From: Sambucus nigra
Taxonomy: Eukaryota > Streptophyta > Magnoliopsida > Dipsacales > Adoxaceae
Assembly (NCBI GenBank): GCA_949130495.1
Contig: OX422211.1
Location: 539,464,872-539,528,871 of the forward strand
Direction: 5' to 3'
DNA: 64,000 nucleotides
Part shown: piece by piece, positions 1 through 10,467 of the stretch
Layout: each line of letters opens with the position of its first letter
Numbering within the stretch: the first letter of the stretch is position 1
Position numbers and translations under genes: made by a program
Notes under the pieces: generated by a model
Seen by the model: the letters and a program-made list of their open reading frames with translations, nothing else
Databases searched by the model: none
What the model was told of the DNA's origin: nothing

Positions 1-70
1 AAAACACACAACACAAAGTTAAAGGCCCCTGCTTCAATTTTAGTTTTTCGCCAAACACCGTAGGAGAGCC
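1..70 (-). repeat. Left LTR fragment of the copia tandem
   Basis: Matches the outer 70 bp of the LTRs at 35302-35360 and 38118-38185 (AACACCGTAGGAGAGCC). Its continuation is at 32568-32582, on the other side of the gypsy. Confidence 0.85.
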
Positions 71-2160
71 TGTGGCCATCCCCGATCCTCGCGACGGGTG
101 GGAGAGTGAGGATCCTAGGTCCAACGCGTCCCTCTCGGGAGTGCTTCGGTCGGGGTCGTTGATGAGGTGAAAAATGTAGAGAGATGGAGTCGTCAGTCTA
201 TTTTACTCAAAATAGACAAAAGAAAGGGATCCATCCCGAAGGACAGCATCCAAGGACATAATGATACATATGAAACCAAATGATTCGATAAGGGTACATA
301 GGCTAAGTTACGAAATGGGAAGGTGTTAGTCACCCATTCCGCCCTTACGGTCTCTCATGGGCTTTTTTGCTATTTTCCTTTATTTTCCATGTGATATGTG
401 TGCATGTGTATATATAGTGGATATAGGAATCCTCGACTTGTATCATGGAAGAGACAAGGCGAGTCATCCATAGGAAGGTTCATAGAAATAATATTAGAAA
501 ATAGGATTTACGCGATTATCCTTACGTTGATCGTTATAATGGAACGATAACGTATGTGGAATAATACGCCACTAAGAACAAATATATGCATGTATGTAAT
601 CTAAGAGAGTTCAGTTTAGAGAAAATAGAAAATGAGAGAAAAATTGAGAATAGGACTCGAGTCTCGAGTTTTACCCCGAGACGCCTACGTAGCCTATAGA
701 GGCATCAAAGTCCACGTAGTTCGCATGCAAAAAGAGGGGTGGGGTTTATCCCATAAATCCAACTAGGGACCTCTCTTATTTGTGTGTTGTATGTGTAAAA
801 GAGTGTTTTAGTTGTGAGAAAAGTGTAAGAAAAATGTGAGAATTCCCATTTGAAATTTATGAGCAAACCCTCTTTTTCTTATTTTTGGGGTTTTTTATTT
901 GTATGTAAATAAGATATGTGCAATAATATTAAATAAAAAGTGTATTACGATATGTGAGATGAGAGAATAAAAGCGCTAAATAATAAAACAAATTAATGCG
1001 AATTTATGAGAATTTAAGGAGGGAATTGAGAAAATTGGACATTCTTGAAGATATTGAGCTTGATCTTGAGTGTTGGAGAGTAGACCTTGCACTTGGATGA
1101 TGATGGAGGGTAATTAATTCTCCAAGTTTGATGAAAAGGATGATGAAAAATGAAGGTTGGAAAGGGATTTGGATGTGGAAATCACATTAACTTTGAGATA
1201 GGTTTTCTGAATTTGCTGGGAGTGATGTCTATCTGATATGGGCTCCCCTTTGCAATGAGGTTAAGGCCTCCTTTTTATAGGCCCAGGGCATTGCCGATCG
1301 GCATAGCCCTGTCCTCCCAATCGGCACGTGCGTTTAGGCAAACTACCGATAGGCAGGGTCTGGGACCTGCCGTTTGGTAGTGTCTTTCAGGCCTTTTTGG
1401 AAAATCAATCACTGAGCACAAACTGTTGACCCAAATCATGCATGGGATAGACCGTTGGAAAGGTAACTTAGAGACCTTTAAAAGTCCTTGGGACTACTCT
1501 CGGGTTTGGGAGTTGACTTTGGGTGAAATGTGGCTTGGAAGCGCTCGTCGATCCTTTGGACGGGAAAACTTCGGATGCAATTGGGTCGTTCGTCCGCATG
1601 GTAAGTCAGAATGGTGTATGGGGCAGACCGTTGGAAAGGTTAAGAGATTTACTTAGACATTCCAAAGAGTTTGATCTGGTTCAGGAGTTGACTTTGGCCA
1701 ACTGGTTCCTGGAAGCATTTGGTGACCTCTTAGAGTAAAATGGATCGTTCGTCCGTACTGTAAGTCAGAATCGTGCATGGAGCAGACCATTAGAAAGGAG
1801 TTTCAGTTACCTTTGAAGATTCATTTAGTCTCAATCGAGAAAAAGAGTTGAATTAGGTCAAACGGATCCCGAGGGATCCCGGTGACCTCTAGATCAAGTT
1901 TCGGGGGAAAACGGGTCATTCGTCTGCATGGTAAATAAGAATCATGCACGGGACAGACCATTGGAAATGGGATTCAGTGCCCTTAGAATATTCATTCAGT
2001 CTCAGTCGAGCTGAAAAGTTTAACTTTTGGTTAAATGGAGCCTGAGAGCGTCCGATGTCCTCTAGGTTAGTACTCGGGGTATGACCTGGGTTTGTAGTGA
2101 TGAAGGGAGGTGCTAGGGACCTAAGGAAAGTTTAGGGGCTAATAAAATGGGGTTTCTATA
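71..2160 (-). repeat. 3' LTR of the Tat gypsy element
   Basis: 2090 bp, aligned by eye end to end with 30482-32567, with clearly more mismatches than the LTR pair of the inner copia, so the gypsy is the older insertion. Plus-strand start is TGTGGCC; the other end has mutated to TCTATA where its partner keeps TCTACA. A TATA box on the minus strand lies at plus positions 1271-1279 (TATAAAAAG). Confidence 0.9.
1430..1970. repeat. Direct sub-repeats inside the gypsy LTR
   Basis: A block with the sequence TCGTTCGTCCGCATGGTAAG and, about 30 bases later, CAGACCGTTGGAAAGG recurs near 1436, 1586, 1746 and 1916, a period of about 155-165 bp. The same set occurs in the partner LTR near 31849, 31998, 32158 and 32318. 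These are old, diverged direct repeats within the LTR, not separate insertions. Confidence 0.7.
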
Positions 2161-2224
2161 GAGCCCCTCGACGGGTGAGTTTGGAACAAATGATAACCGT
2201 CGAATAGACACCGTATGATGCCTT

Positions 2225-3170
2225 TGGGAGAGTATGACCAGAGGGTCGAGGTCGATTCTGAGGACCTAAGGATGAGGATGATCGATTCTACAGGTCGAAG
2301 CCAATTTTGAGGCCTTGGAGATGAGGGTGATCGATTCTATGGGTCAAAGCCAATTCTGAGGGCTTGAAGATGAGGGTGACCGATTTTGCAGGTCGAAGCC
2401 GATTCTGAGGGCTTAAAAGGGCATGTTGGGGGTGGTCTTAAAGGAAAAATTTGGGTCAATTTCAAGAACCTAAGGATGAGGATGGCCGATTTAATAGGTC
2501 GAAGCCAATTCTGAGGGCTTGAAGATGAGGGTGACTGATTCTGCGGGTCGAAGCCAACTCTACGGGCTTGAAGGAACATGCTGGGGATGGTCTTAAAGGA
2601 AGTGATGACCAAAACAATTATGGGGGTGACGAATTATGCGGGTTGAAGCCAATTCTAAGGGCTTAGGTTTTGATGCCCGATTCTGCGAGTCCAAACCAAT
2701 TCTATGGGCTTTGGATAGATGACCAATTCTACGGGTCAAAGCTAATTCTGTGGGCTTGAAGATGAGATGACCAATTCTATAGGTCGAATCCAATTCTGTG
2801 GGCTTAAGTTAGGGTGACCAATTGTGCAGGTTAAAGCCAATTTTACGTGCTTAAGTTGGGGTGACCAATTTTACGGGTCGAAGCCAATTCTGTGGGCTTG
2901 AAGATGTGATGACCAATTTTACGGGTTGAAGCCAATTCTTTGGGCTTGAGGTTGAGATGACCAAAATTTTGTTGGTCGAAGCCAATTCCGAGGGCTTGAA
3001 GATGTGATAACCAATTCTACTGGCTTGAAAATGAGATGACCAATTCTGTGGGTCAAAGCCAATTCTGCGGGCTTGGGGTTGAGATGACCAATTTTGCGGA
3101 TCAAAGCCAATTCTCCGAGCTTAAGTTAGGGTAACTAATTCTGCGGGTCGAAGCCATTCTGCAGGCTTGA
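2225..3170. repeat. Minisatellite in the 3' region of the gypsy element
   Basis: Roughly 16-18 imperfect units, mostly 45-60 bp, each containing the core GTCGAAGCCAATTCTG (variants GGTCAAAGCCAATTCTG and others) followed by GGGCTTGAAGATGAG. It lies between the antisense genes and the 3' LTR. Tandem repeats in this position are known from Ogre/Tat elements, where some have seeded free satellites. Confidence 0.8.
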
Positions 3171-3380
3171 GGTGATGATCCAAGATCGAGGTCAATTCTG
3201 ACCTAACTAAGGTGACGATCCAAGACTGAGGTCGATTCAGACCTAAAAGAGGTGACGACTGAGGACCGAGGTCAATTCTAACTTAACTAAGGTGACGATG
3301 CAAGACCGAGGTCAATTCTGTCCTAAGAGAGTTGACGACCAAAGACTGAGGTCAATTTTGACCTAACTGAGGTGTACATT
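3171..3380. repeat. Second minisatellite, about 40-bp unit
   Basis: About five units of roughly 40 bp built on GACGATCCAAGACCGAGGTC followed by AATTCTGACCTAACTAAGGT. It adjoins the larger minisatellite and shares its AATTCTG word, so it may be a local derivative. Confidence 0.7.
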
Positions 3381-4053
3381 TCCTTCAGGAAAATCAAGGA
3401 TTCTACTGGGGATAAAGATTAGATTTTGGGTTCCACTGGGGAATAGTGAATGAGCTTGGTATCCGATTGCTGGGGAAATCCTTGTGTCTTTTGGAGACTT
3501 TACCTGGGGAGAATGATTCTTTTGAATTCTATCGAGGAAAATTACCTTGTGATCTTTATTTGAGCTGGGGAGCCGATGTCTGGGGAAATCCTTGTGATTT
3601 TGGAGATTCTGTGGAGGAAAGGAAAATTTGATGCTAAAAACTCCGCTGGGGGAGTGATTTGGTGGTCCAGGTATTGGACGTATTGCTCGGGGAGGTTTGA
3701 GACCTTTGGGGTATAGGAGGTGATCCTTAGAGATTCTTCGGGGACGTTTCCAGGAGGGAATTCACTTAGATTTTTAGAGCTCCGCTGGGGAAATAGTGTT
3801 TCCACTTAATGGAGTGTGGAATTCTCTTAGTGAAAATGTTTTAGATCCTTCCTGGGTTTTTTAGAAATTTTTTGAGAATTTTTCAGGATTTTCTGGGAGT
3901 TTTTGTATAAAATTTTAAGGAGGTGCACGTCGGCATGGTATGGGGGGTGCCATTCGGTAGTGGCACAAACTTTTGGACTGCCTTGGGAAGGTAAAAGGGC
4001 AGTGCCAATCGGTGGTTGGGGGTTAGTGCCGATCGACACGGCCCTTGGCATCC
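3381..4053. other. Spacer upstream of the antisense mobile-domain gene
   Basis: No convincing coding region. A word like GCTGGGGAAATCCTTGTG recurs (near 3469 and 3580), giving weak repeats of about 110 bp. The part nearest 4053 is presumably the promoter region of the antisense gene. Confidence 0.5.
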
Positions 4054-4062
4054 TATATAAAG
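4054..4062 (+). promoter_or_regulatory. TATA box of the antisense mobile-domain gene
   Basis: TATATAAAG followed by GGG, 93 bp upstream of the first in-frame ATG (4155), facing opposite to the host gypsy element. A near twin (TATAAAAAGGGG) precedes the second antisense gene at 10386. Confidence 0.65.
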
Positions 4063-6242
4063 GGGAGAATTCCCTTCATTTTTCATAGCTTCTTGCTTTC
4101 TCTCTTTCTGTGATTTTCCTCTCCGAATCATTCTAGAATTCCAATCTCTGAAAAATGGCCACTTTTGTGAGCACTGCTGTACACAGGGAGTGGTTGACAG
4201 TTGATGACTGGGCAAACGTGGAATGGAGGGCCAGGGCACCTCTTACTTTAGGGATCGAGAACTCCTTTGATGCGTTCGAGCCGATTGCGGATGAGTAGAC
4301 CTTACTGCGGGAGCCATTGCATCATCGCTCTTCAAGGGTGGTGAACCCTGGTGGTTATGTAAGTGAGCTGACTTTTGGCATTCTTCTCTTTTTTGGTGAT
4401 TTTTCCTTTTCTTGTTGAATTTTAACAAAGTTATTTTTTTGACAGTCTGAAATCTCTTTGAAGAACATGCGTGCCTGCGGGATAACTGGGCTTAAGGATG
4501 TTTGGGAGAATCTTCCACCTGTGGTGCGCTGGGTGGTATCCTCAGCGGGTTCTGGGGGTTGGCATCTGCACTGGATGAGACGCCTCGTTCGACAGCGGTC
4601 TTGTGCGCTCTGGGGGATAGATGGTGGGATACTACCCACACCTTCCATTTTGGCTTTGGGGAGATGACTGTGACTCCCATAGATGTGAAGCAGCTAATAG
4701 GGCTGGATTGTTATGGGGAGCAGATAGAGGTGGATCATTCTTTATGGGTGAGGCCAGAGGCGGTGCGTGCCGCGCTTGGTGACGTAGGGAGGATAATGTC
4801 TGGGGATTCAATTCGATTGTCCCTGTTGAAGGATATTTTTCTGAGTAGGGTGGTTGATGTTGAGGACAGGATGAAGGTGAGGCAAATGTCCCGGTTTTTT
4901 ATTTTATTGGTGTTGGGAGGCTTCATGGTGGCGTCGAGTGGCGACGTCAATCATTTATGGTTTTTTCCGTACTTGAGGGTATTTTCGAACATCCCTTTCT
5001 ACGATTGGTGGAGTCTAACTTTGGCTACCCTCTATTTTTCTCTGGATGCATTCAGCCGGTGCTTCTGACAAACTTTTACTGGAGCCACATATCTCCTTGA
5101 GGTATTCTTTAATTTTAGCACTTTCCTTTCATGCAATCGCACTTTCCTTATGCGTATTTCTTTTTTATTTATTGTGGGTTCTTGTTGTGACAACCCGCTC
5201 CAAATAATAACGAGTGGCCAGCCCTATACTACATAAATCAGGTATCTCAGATGGTACAGTCTCAACATCAACAACTAAACACTATAATATAAGGCTAACT
5301 ACCCAAAATCATAAAGTGCGAATCGTCAAAATTTAAAACTTTTATTTTTAACAACAACAACAAATCCAATAATGCACACAACCAACAATATACATCTAAC
5401 TATGATGTGAAATGTGCATGCTCCAATATTATGAAAGAGTACAATACGTTGTACAACAAAAATCTCAACAATGAAATACCCGAATATGCTGTCGGGTAAC
5501 AGACAATACAATAATCTGATAAATAGAATATGAAAGTGTTAATCTACAACACTTGATTACTAACTCAATACAACTGAATCCTAATCTAGATGTACAATAG
5601 ATAGGAATCGACTAAAGCAAAGTGCCGCAACAGTCCGCTACTGCTACAGCTCCACGAATCCTGAATGGATGAATATCAAAGGCGTCCTTGCGGAGGAACG
5701 CCTGAAGTAATACAATATATACATGGAGGAGGAAAATATAAACGGGTCAGAGCCCGAGTTTTGAAAAGCAGTTTATAGCAAGTGTATTAAAATGCATAAT
5801 AATTAGAAATGCATTATTACCTGATTTAGTTGGAATCGAGCTCTCCATAAAACCATCTCACCTCTCAACTACAGCGCGCACTAAGCGTATGCACGTGATC
5901 TCCAAATGGACGCCCGATTCTATTTAGGTAAGAGGATCCTAGCTTAAACCCAAAAGAAGTATTTAAGTGAAACCGTCTAACCTATGTCCCAATCTACATT
6001 TATCTCAAATATCTTTAAGTTAAATGCTTTAACTTTAATGTAATAATTACAGTTATCTTTATAATGTTCATTTGTTGAACATATAAAGTTACATGATCCA
6101 ATCATGTCCACATCATCATAATACATCCACAATCTCAATTACTAGAATTTATATTCTAGTGATGCCCATATAAGGCATGATACCATATATATAATTATTA
6201 TAGATGAGTTATTAGCATCAAGAGTTAAGGACTAAACTCCTC

Positions 6243-6670
6243 CCGATTCTCAACACGGTGCTGCGTTTCGTGCGTGGGACGTCTCGCCGAAGCGAAATCC
6301 AAACAAGGAACCCCCCCGTTACACTACTCCTGACCGTATTGATCCTCGGGGCTCATTATGCCCTCAAAGCAAGATGCATGTAACCCAAATGATTATTATC
6401 CAATTTTAGTTAATATTCCCAATTCTCAACAATACACGGCGTTTCATGCGTGGGACGTCTCGCCAAGCGAAATCCAAACAAGGAACCCCCCCGTTACACT
6501 ACTCCTGGCACTGTCGATTGTCGGGATAGGTGATATATTTATATATATAATTATGAGAATTAAGGACTAAACTTATCCCCGAGTTCCAACATTACACTGC
6601 TGTTCGTGCGTGGGAAGTCTCGCCGAAGCGAAATCCAAACAAGGAACCCCCCCGATACGCTAATCCTGGC
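6243..6670. repeat. Three tandem copies of a GC-rich block in the solo LTR
   Basis: Three copies, about 160-175 bp apart, starting near 6243, 6419 and 6577. Each contains GCGTGGGACGTCTCGCC (one copy GGGAAGTCTC), then AAGCGAAATCCAAACAAGG and AACCCCCCCG. The shared part is about 100 bp and far better conserved than the AT-rich spacers. Confidence 0.8.
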
Positions 6671-7852
6671 AATGTAGGTCATTGAGGTCCATTATGTCCT
6701 TGACACCCAAGTACAAACACAAGCAAATAATAACCATCCAACCGAGCTATAACTCGAAGGACGCAGGCTCACATGCTATCATCTTCCAGCAGCCCATATA
6801 CGTAGCAAACTGGGGCCACCTGGTGGGGTTCAACGACACCCACCTCGTGATCTACTCACGCACACAACGTCCGGGAAGCGGTCATAGTTCCTAACCGGCA
6901 ACTGAGAGCGTCACATACCCCCGAGCTCTCCCCCCCAAAATTAATAAATATATATATATATCATATTTGTCATTTGTTGACCACAAAGGACGACTATGAC
7001 CTGGGGAATATCCACATCCTGCTTTTCTAGTCAGAATGCTCACCCTCTACGCACGAAACTTCCCAATGATAGCAAGGAGGGGGTATGCTTAACATGTATA
7101 TACACCATCATATAAGGTATACATACATCCCACATAATAAAGATATACCATTTTATATAAGGTATACCTGCAACATCTTATTCATTTCATATTCATTATA
7201 CGCTCTTAGGCGTAATTTGATTAACGTCATTTGTTTAGTATGTTTCTTCTCAAGATATACTAACGCTCCACCTCGCACATTAACCCCACTTAGTATATGC
7301 TATACTAATTCTCGCTTGAAGCTCTCATGTCGCTTCTAGTATGTATTGTATTTCAATTCTATTTATGTTAAGGATATTTTATATCCTATTGCACCTCAAT
7401 TAGCATTTCTCATTATATGAGATATCTCCTAAGTCAATCATCAATAAGGATATTTCTATATCCATATGCACTTCAAATAGCATTTATTATTTTCGATTCA
7501 CTATAGGGTTCAATTCATTTTATGAACCTTTCTAAAGTTATCCCATTGGGGATTGGATTATAAAATCCATTATCTCTAAATCTGTCTCATTTATTCACAT
7601 AATTATAATTATCATCCCCAAGTCGAATCTCCAAATCAAGGTGGGCTTCCCCACTTAGAATATACCAAAAATCTCTAATCGGTAATCCTCAACTATAATT
7701 AATATGACTCCCATATTTTCGTACGATGGAAACCCTCTAAAAGTCTCCAAAACGTACTCCAAATGTCTCATATAGAGGCCCCAAATCGATAACCTCGAAC
7801 AAAACGGGATGAAATTATCCTTAGAAAACATCTCCAAAAATCCCCTATTTTC

Positions 7853-8026
7853 GAATCGATTCGCTCCCAAAAGCGAATCGATTCGGCCCATCCGAATCGA
7901 TTTGGTCCAAAGGACCTGGGAGTCTGCTACATACCGAATCGATTCGTAAGGGGCGAATCGATTCGGCCCTAAAGACCTGAGCAATCTGCAACAGACCGAA
8001 TCGATTCAGTAGGGGCGAATCGATTC
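7853..8026. repeat. Seven GAATCGATTC palindromes in the solo LTR
   Basis: Copies start at 7853, 7875, 7894 (last base changed), 7936, 7955, 7998 and 8017. They form pairs with starts 22, 19 and 19 bp apart, plus one single. The pairs at 7936/7955 and 7998/8017 are separated by similar GGGG-containing linkers. Related pairs are found in four other LTR families of this window. Confidence 0.9.
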
Positions 8027-8374
8027 GGCAAGTGCAGCAAGCTACGAAATGGGTTGTTTTATTCTTAACCCAAAATACCCAAAAATCATTTATATCATCT
8101 TCCAACCATTTTCATCCAACCCAATCACATATATAACATTAATATTCATTCTAGAATACTTATAAACCAATTTCTAACCTTAAATCCATTAATACAATAC
8201 AAATCTAAGATTTTTCCCAAAAATTAGGTTTTGTCAATTTAAACCTAAAACCCAAAATTCAATCCACAAATCATGAAATAATTGATACACAACAATTATT
8301 TAGCAAGTTTAATCACTTGCCTCGGGTTCGTAGGGTCTGAATCCGCCTTGCAATCGCGTATTGGCTCGGAAATC

Positions 8375-8448
8375 CTCTTTTTCTTTCCTTTCTCCTTCCT
8401 TTTCTTCTTCTCTCTTTCTTTCTTTCTATTTCTCTTTCTCTCTTTTGG
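8375..8448 (+). repeat. Polypyrimidine tract
   Basis: A run of C and T, dominated by CTTT and TTCC words, inside the solo LTR. No coding or structural role is evident. Confidence 0.7.
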
Positions 8449-9873
8449 AGAAATATATCCCGTAGGCTTTTTAAGCCTTAACTCCCAATGTACACATCTT
8501 TAAATGATAATAGACACTTTAAATGACTCGGTAACTTTAATTCGAGTCAAATAGTCCTAAATTATTTTGGAACCTAAATAGACCCAAAGTACAGTCATTT
8601 CGACTTTCTCGACCCTTCCGAAAACGATGGTACCCTCAGAATCGACATTCGACACTCTTTCTGACGACTCTAAATTTTGACCTCAATGGCCAATTTAATT
8701 ATTTCTCCAATAAAATATTATTTATTTCTCCCAAAATAAAATAATTACTGTTTCGAAAGTCTTGGGTTGTTACACTTGTCTTTGGCAGACGTGGTTCTAT
8801 GAGGTGATTGGGTGCAATACCCAGCTAATTGTCCTGAAGGATGAGACTGTTGGGGACTTCTATCGATTGTACCGGTGGTGGAAGGCCAATCGGTAGTCGA
8901 AGGGATCTCTTTCTCTAGAGGCAGTTCATTAGGTCTTGAATGGCCTGACCAGTGGTAGGGTAAGACTTTTTCCTTTTTAGTCTTGGTCTTTTGCATGTTT
9001 TGATTCTGTATTGACTTATTCCTGGTGGGGATTTTCAAGTGACCTTTTACCCTTGGGGGACGGCCATTCAGGACATGGGGGTGACTGAGGTGAACGCGGA
9101 GATGAGACATTTGCTGGTGCATGAGTTTGGCCACTCTTGGTATCTCGGGGAGAGGGTGGTCCGACAGATTGTTGAGGAAGTGGTGGTGCCACCTGTGAGG
9201 CCTCTGATGTCTATGAGGCGGGAGCAACTGCTGTAAGAGGATGCAAGGATTACAGCGATGATCGGTGAGTCCTACTTTTTGTGCACTGATACATCTGCTC
9301 CGTATGACTATATGGACTTTTTGACGAGCTGGCTGATGGTGCCCAACATATATGATGCCTTGCATTTCCCTCCTGCGAGTTCGAGTTGGGCAGTGGGGTC
9401 CTCCCACAGCGGCGGTGGTCCATCGACGTCTGTAGCGGCGGCGAGTTCGGAGGCCTTTTGTGCGGTTGCATACCCTTTCATACAACATTCGGCAAGCTGA
9501 TGGGGGGATGGTGCCTATGTTGCACCGTCCCCATGCGATGGATTCGGAGGAGCTGGGTTTGACAGAGGATGACCTTTATCCTGCGGTATACCTTTCTGTG
9601 CTTTTCCTTTTTTTGTTTTCTTTTTTTTTTTTATCTTTTCTGCTTGGCACTGATTTTGCCTTTTCCTCGCAGCAAGTCCGGGTGTCGACCACTTGGCTCA
9701 GGGACATCAGAGAGTGGATATCTTCGGAGACTACCCATATTTGGGATGTGGTTCATGTTCCTTCTTGCTTGGTGTTGTCTAGTTCATCTGGGGAGGACTC
9801 TGGCTTGAGTATTGGTGGTGCGTCGTCTCGCCATAGTGGAAAGAGAGGGCGTCGTAGGGGTGGAATCTCTTAG

Positions 9874-10385
9874 AGAGAGGGGTGAAGGGTAGGTGAGAGA
9901 GAGAGAATGTGGGTTCAGGTTGAGTCCTATTTTTTTATTTTCTTTTATTTCCTACAACAATGATGTAACACAAAAAACTATATATGCAATGGATTTTTTT
10001 ATTATCTTCTGTTAAAGGTGAATGAATGCATGCACATGCGCTTTTTACTTTATTGCAGAGACCGTAAAAAGAGATATTTTTGGAATTTTGAAGGAAAGTT
10101 TAAAATGAGAGATATACAAGGGCGTAAGGGGATTTTTGAAATTCTGCTGAGAATATCAATTTATTTTTAATGAGTTTCTGATTTTGAAAAAAGATGAAAA
10201 AAGGGAAAACTTCCAAAAATAGGGGGTTGTCGATTAGCAAGCCCCTTTCCTTGCCTATCGGAAGTCAAGTCCAATCCCATCAATTCAAAGTTTTGATTTG
10301 GTACCCTCTTTAACCTTTTTTACTTTGTGGGGTAGGATTCGCTTTGATTTATGAAGGGATTATGTCTTTTGTGAGGGTTTTCAAG
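9874..10385. other. Spacer between the two antisense genes
   Basis: AT-rich and non-coding in all frames. It presumably holds the 3' end of the mobile-domain transcript and the promoter of the next gene. I see no other structure. Confidence 0.4.
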
Positions 10386-10397
10386 TATAAAAAGGGG
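10386..10397 (+). promoter_or_regulatory. TATA box of the antisense DUF7745-like gene
   Basis: TATAAAAAGGGG, 71 bp upstream of the ATG at 10468. Its strand and spacing match the TATA box of the first antisense gene. Confidence 0.65.
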
Positions 10398-10467
10398 TAA
10401 GGGTGGAGTGTTTTCATCACACCTTTACATTCTTACTTACTTTCCTACTATCTTTTAGTCTTGTAAG

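Larger units (their letters stand above)
5186..8774 (-). mobile_element. Solo LTR, gypsy-type, inside a PMD-gene intron
   Basis: A 3589-bp segment starting TGTGACAACCC and ending GGGTTGTTACA, flanked by perfect CTTGT duplications (5181-5185 and 8775-8779). TG...CA ends plus a 5-bp duplication mean LTR integration. No primer site, polypurine tract or coding domain is inside, so I call it a solo LTR left by recombination. Its ends resemble the TGTAACACCC/GGGTGTTACA LTRs further right; the minus orientation is inferred from the order of its palindromes and from the C/D LTRs. Excising it restores a 93-bp intron (5102-8788). Confidence 0.8.
4155..9873 (+). pseudogene. Plant mobile domain (PMD) gene, antisense passenger of the gypsy element, interrupted
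   Basis: A multi-exon pseudogene on the plus strand, opposite to the gypsy genes. Inferred exons: 4155-4359 (donor GTAAGT), 4446-5101, 8789-8959 (donor GTAAGA), about 9040-9588 and 9672-9873 (acceptor CTCGCAG). The best-kept part (4560-5065) contains LGDRWWDTTHTFHFGFGEMT and DVKQLIGLDCYGEQ, the hallmark of the plant mobile domain (aminotransferase-like, plant mobile). Near 9120-9190, WYLGERVVRQ fits the C-terminal part of that domain. PMD proteins are plant nuclear proteins linked to gene silencing and often carried by transposons (family knowledge). Damage: TAG at 4296, a frame change near 4545-4555, stops at 5066, 8885 and 9234, further frame changes near exon joins, and a solo LTR in the second intron. 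The ATG at 4155 was chosen because it follows the TATA box and opens into exon 1. Exon edges are inferences; the domain call is firm. Confidence 0.75.

Noticed and set aside
2337..3110. Minus-strand open frames with repeated IGH..P words
   Set aside because: They are translations of the minisatellite; the repeat unit lacks stops by chance.
4735..4950. Minus-strand open frame opposite the mobile-domain exon
   Set aside because: The plus strand has the recognisable domain; the complement frame is a shadow.
6243..8026. CRISPR-like array (regular repeats)
   Set aside because: Repeats are few, long and embedded in an LTR; spacing and sequence do not fit, and the genome is a plant.
5186..8774. 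A DNA transposon, because the ends TGTGACAACCC and GGGTTGTTACA are inverted
   Set aside because: The inverted similarity is only about 11 bp, ends are TG...CA, the duplication is 5 bp, and related LTRs in the window have the same kind of ends. No transposase is present.
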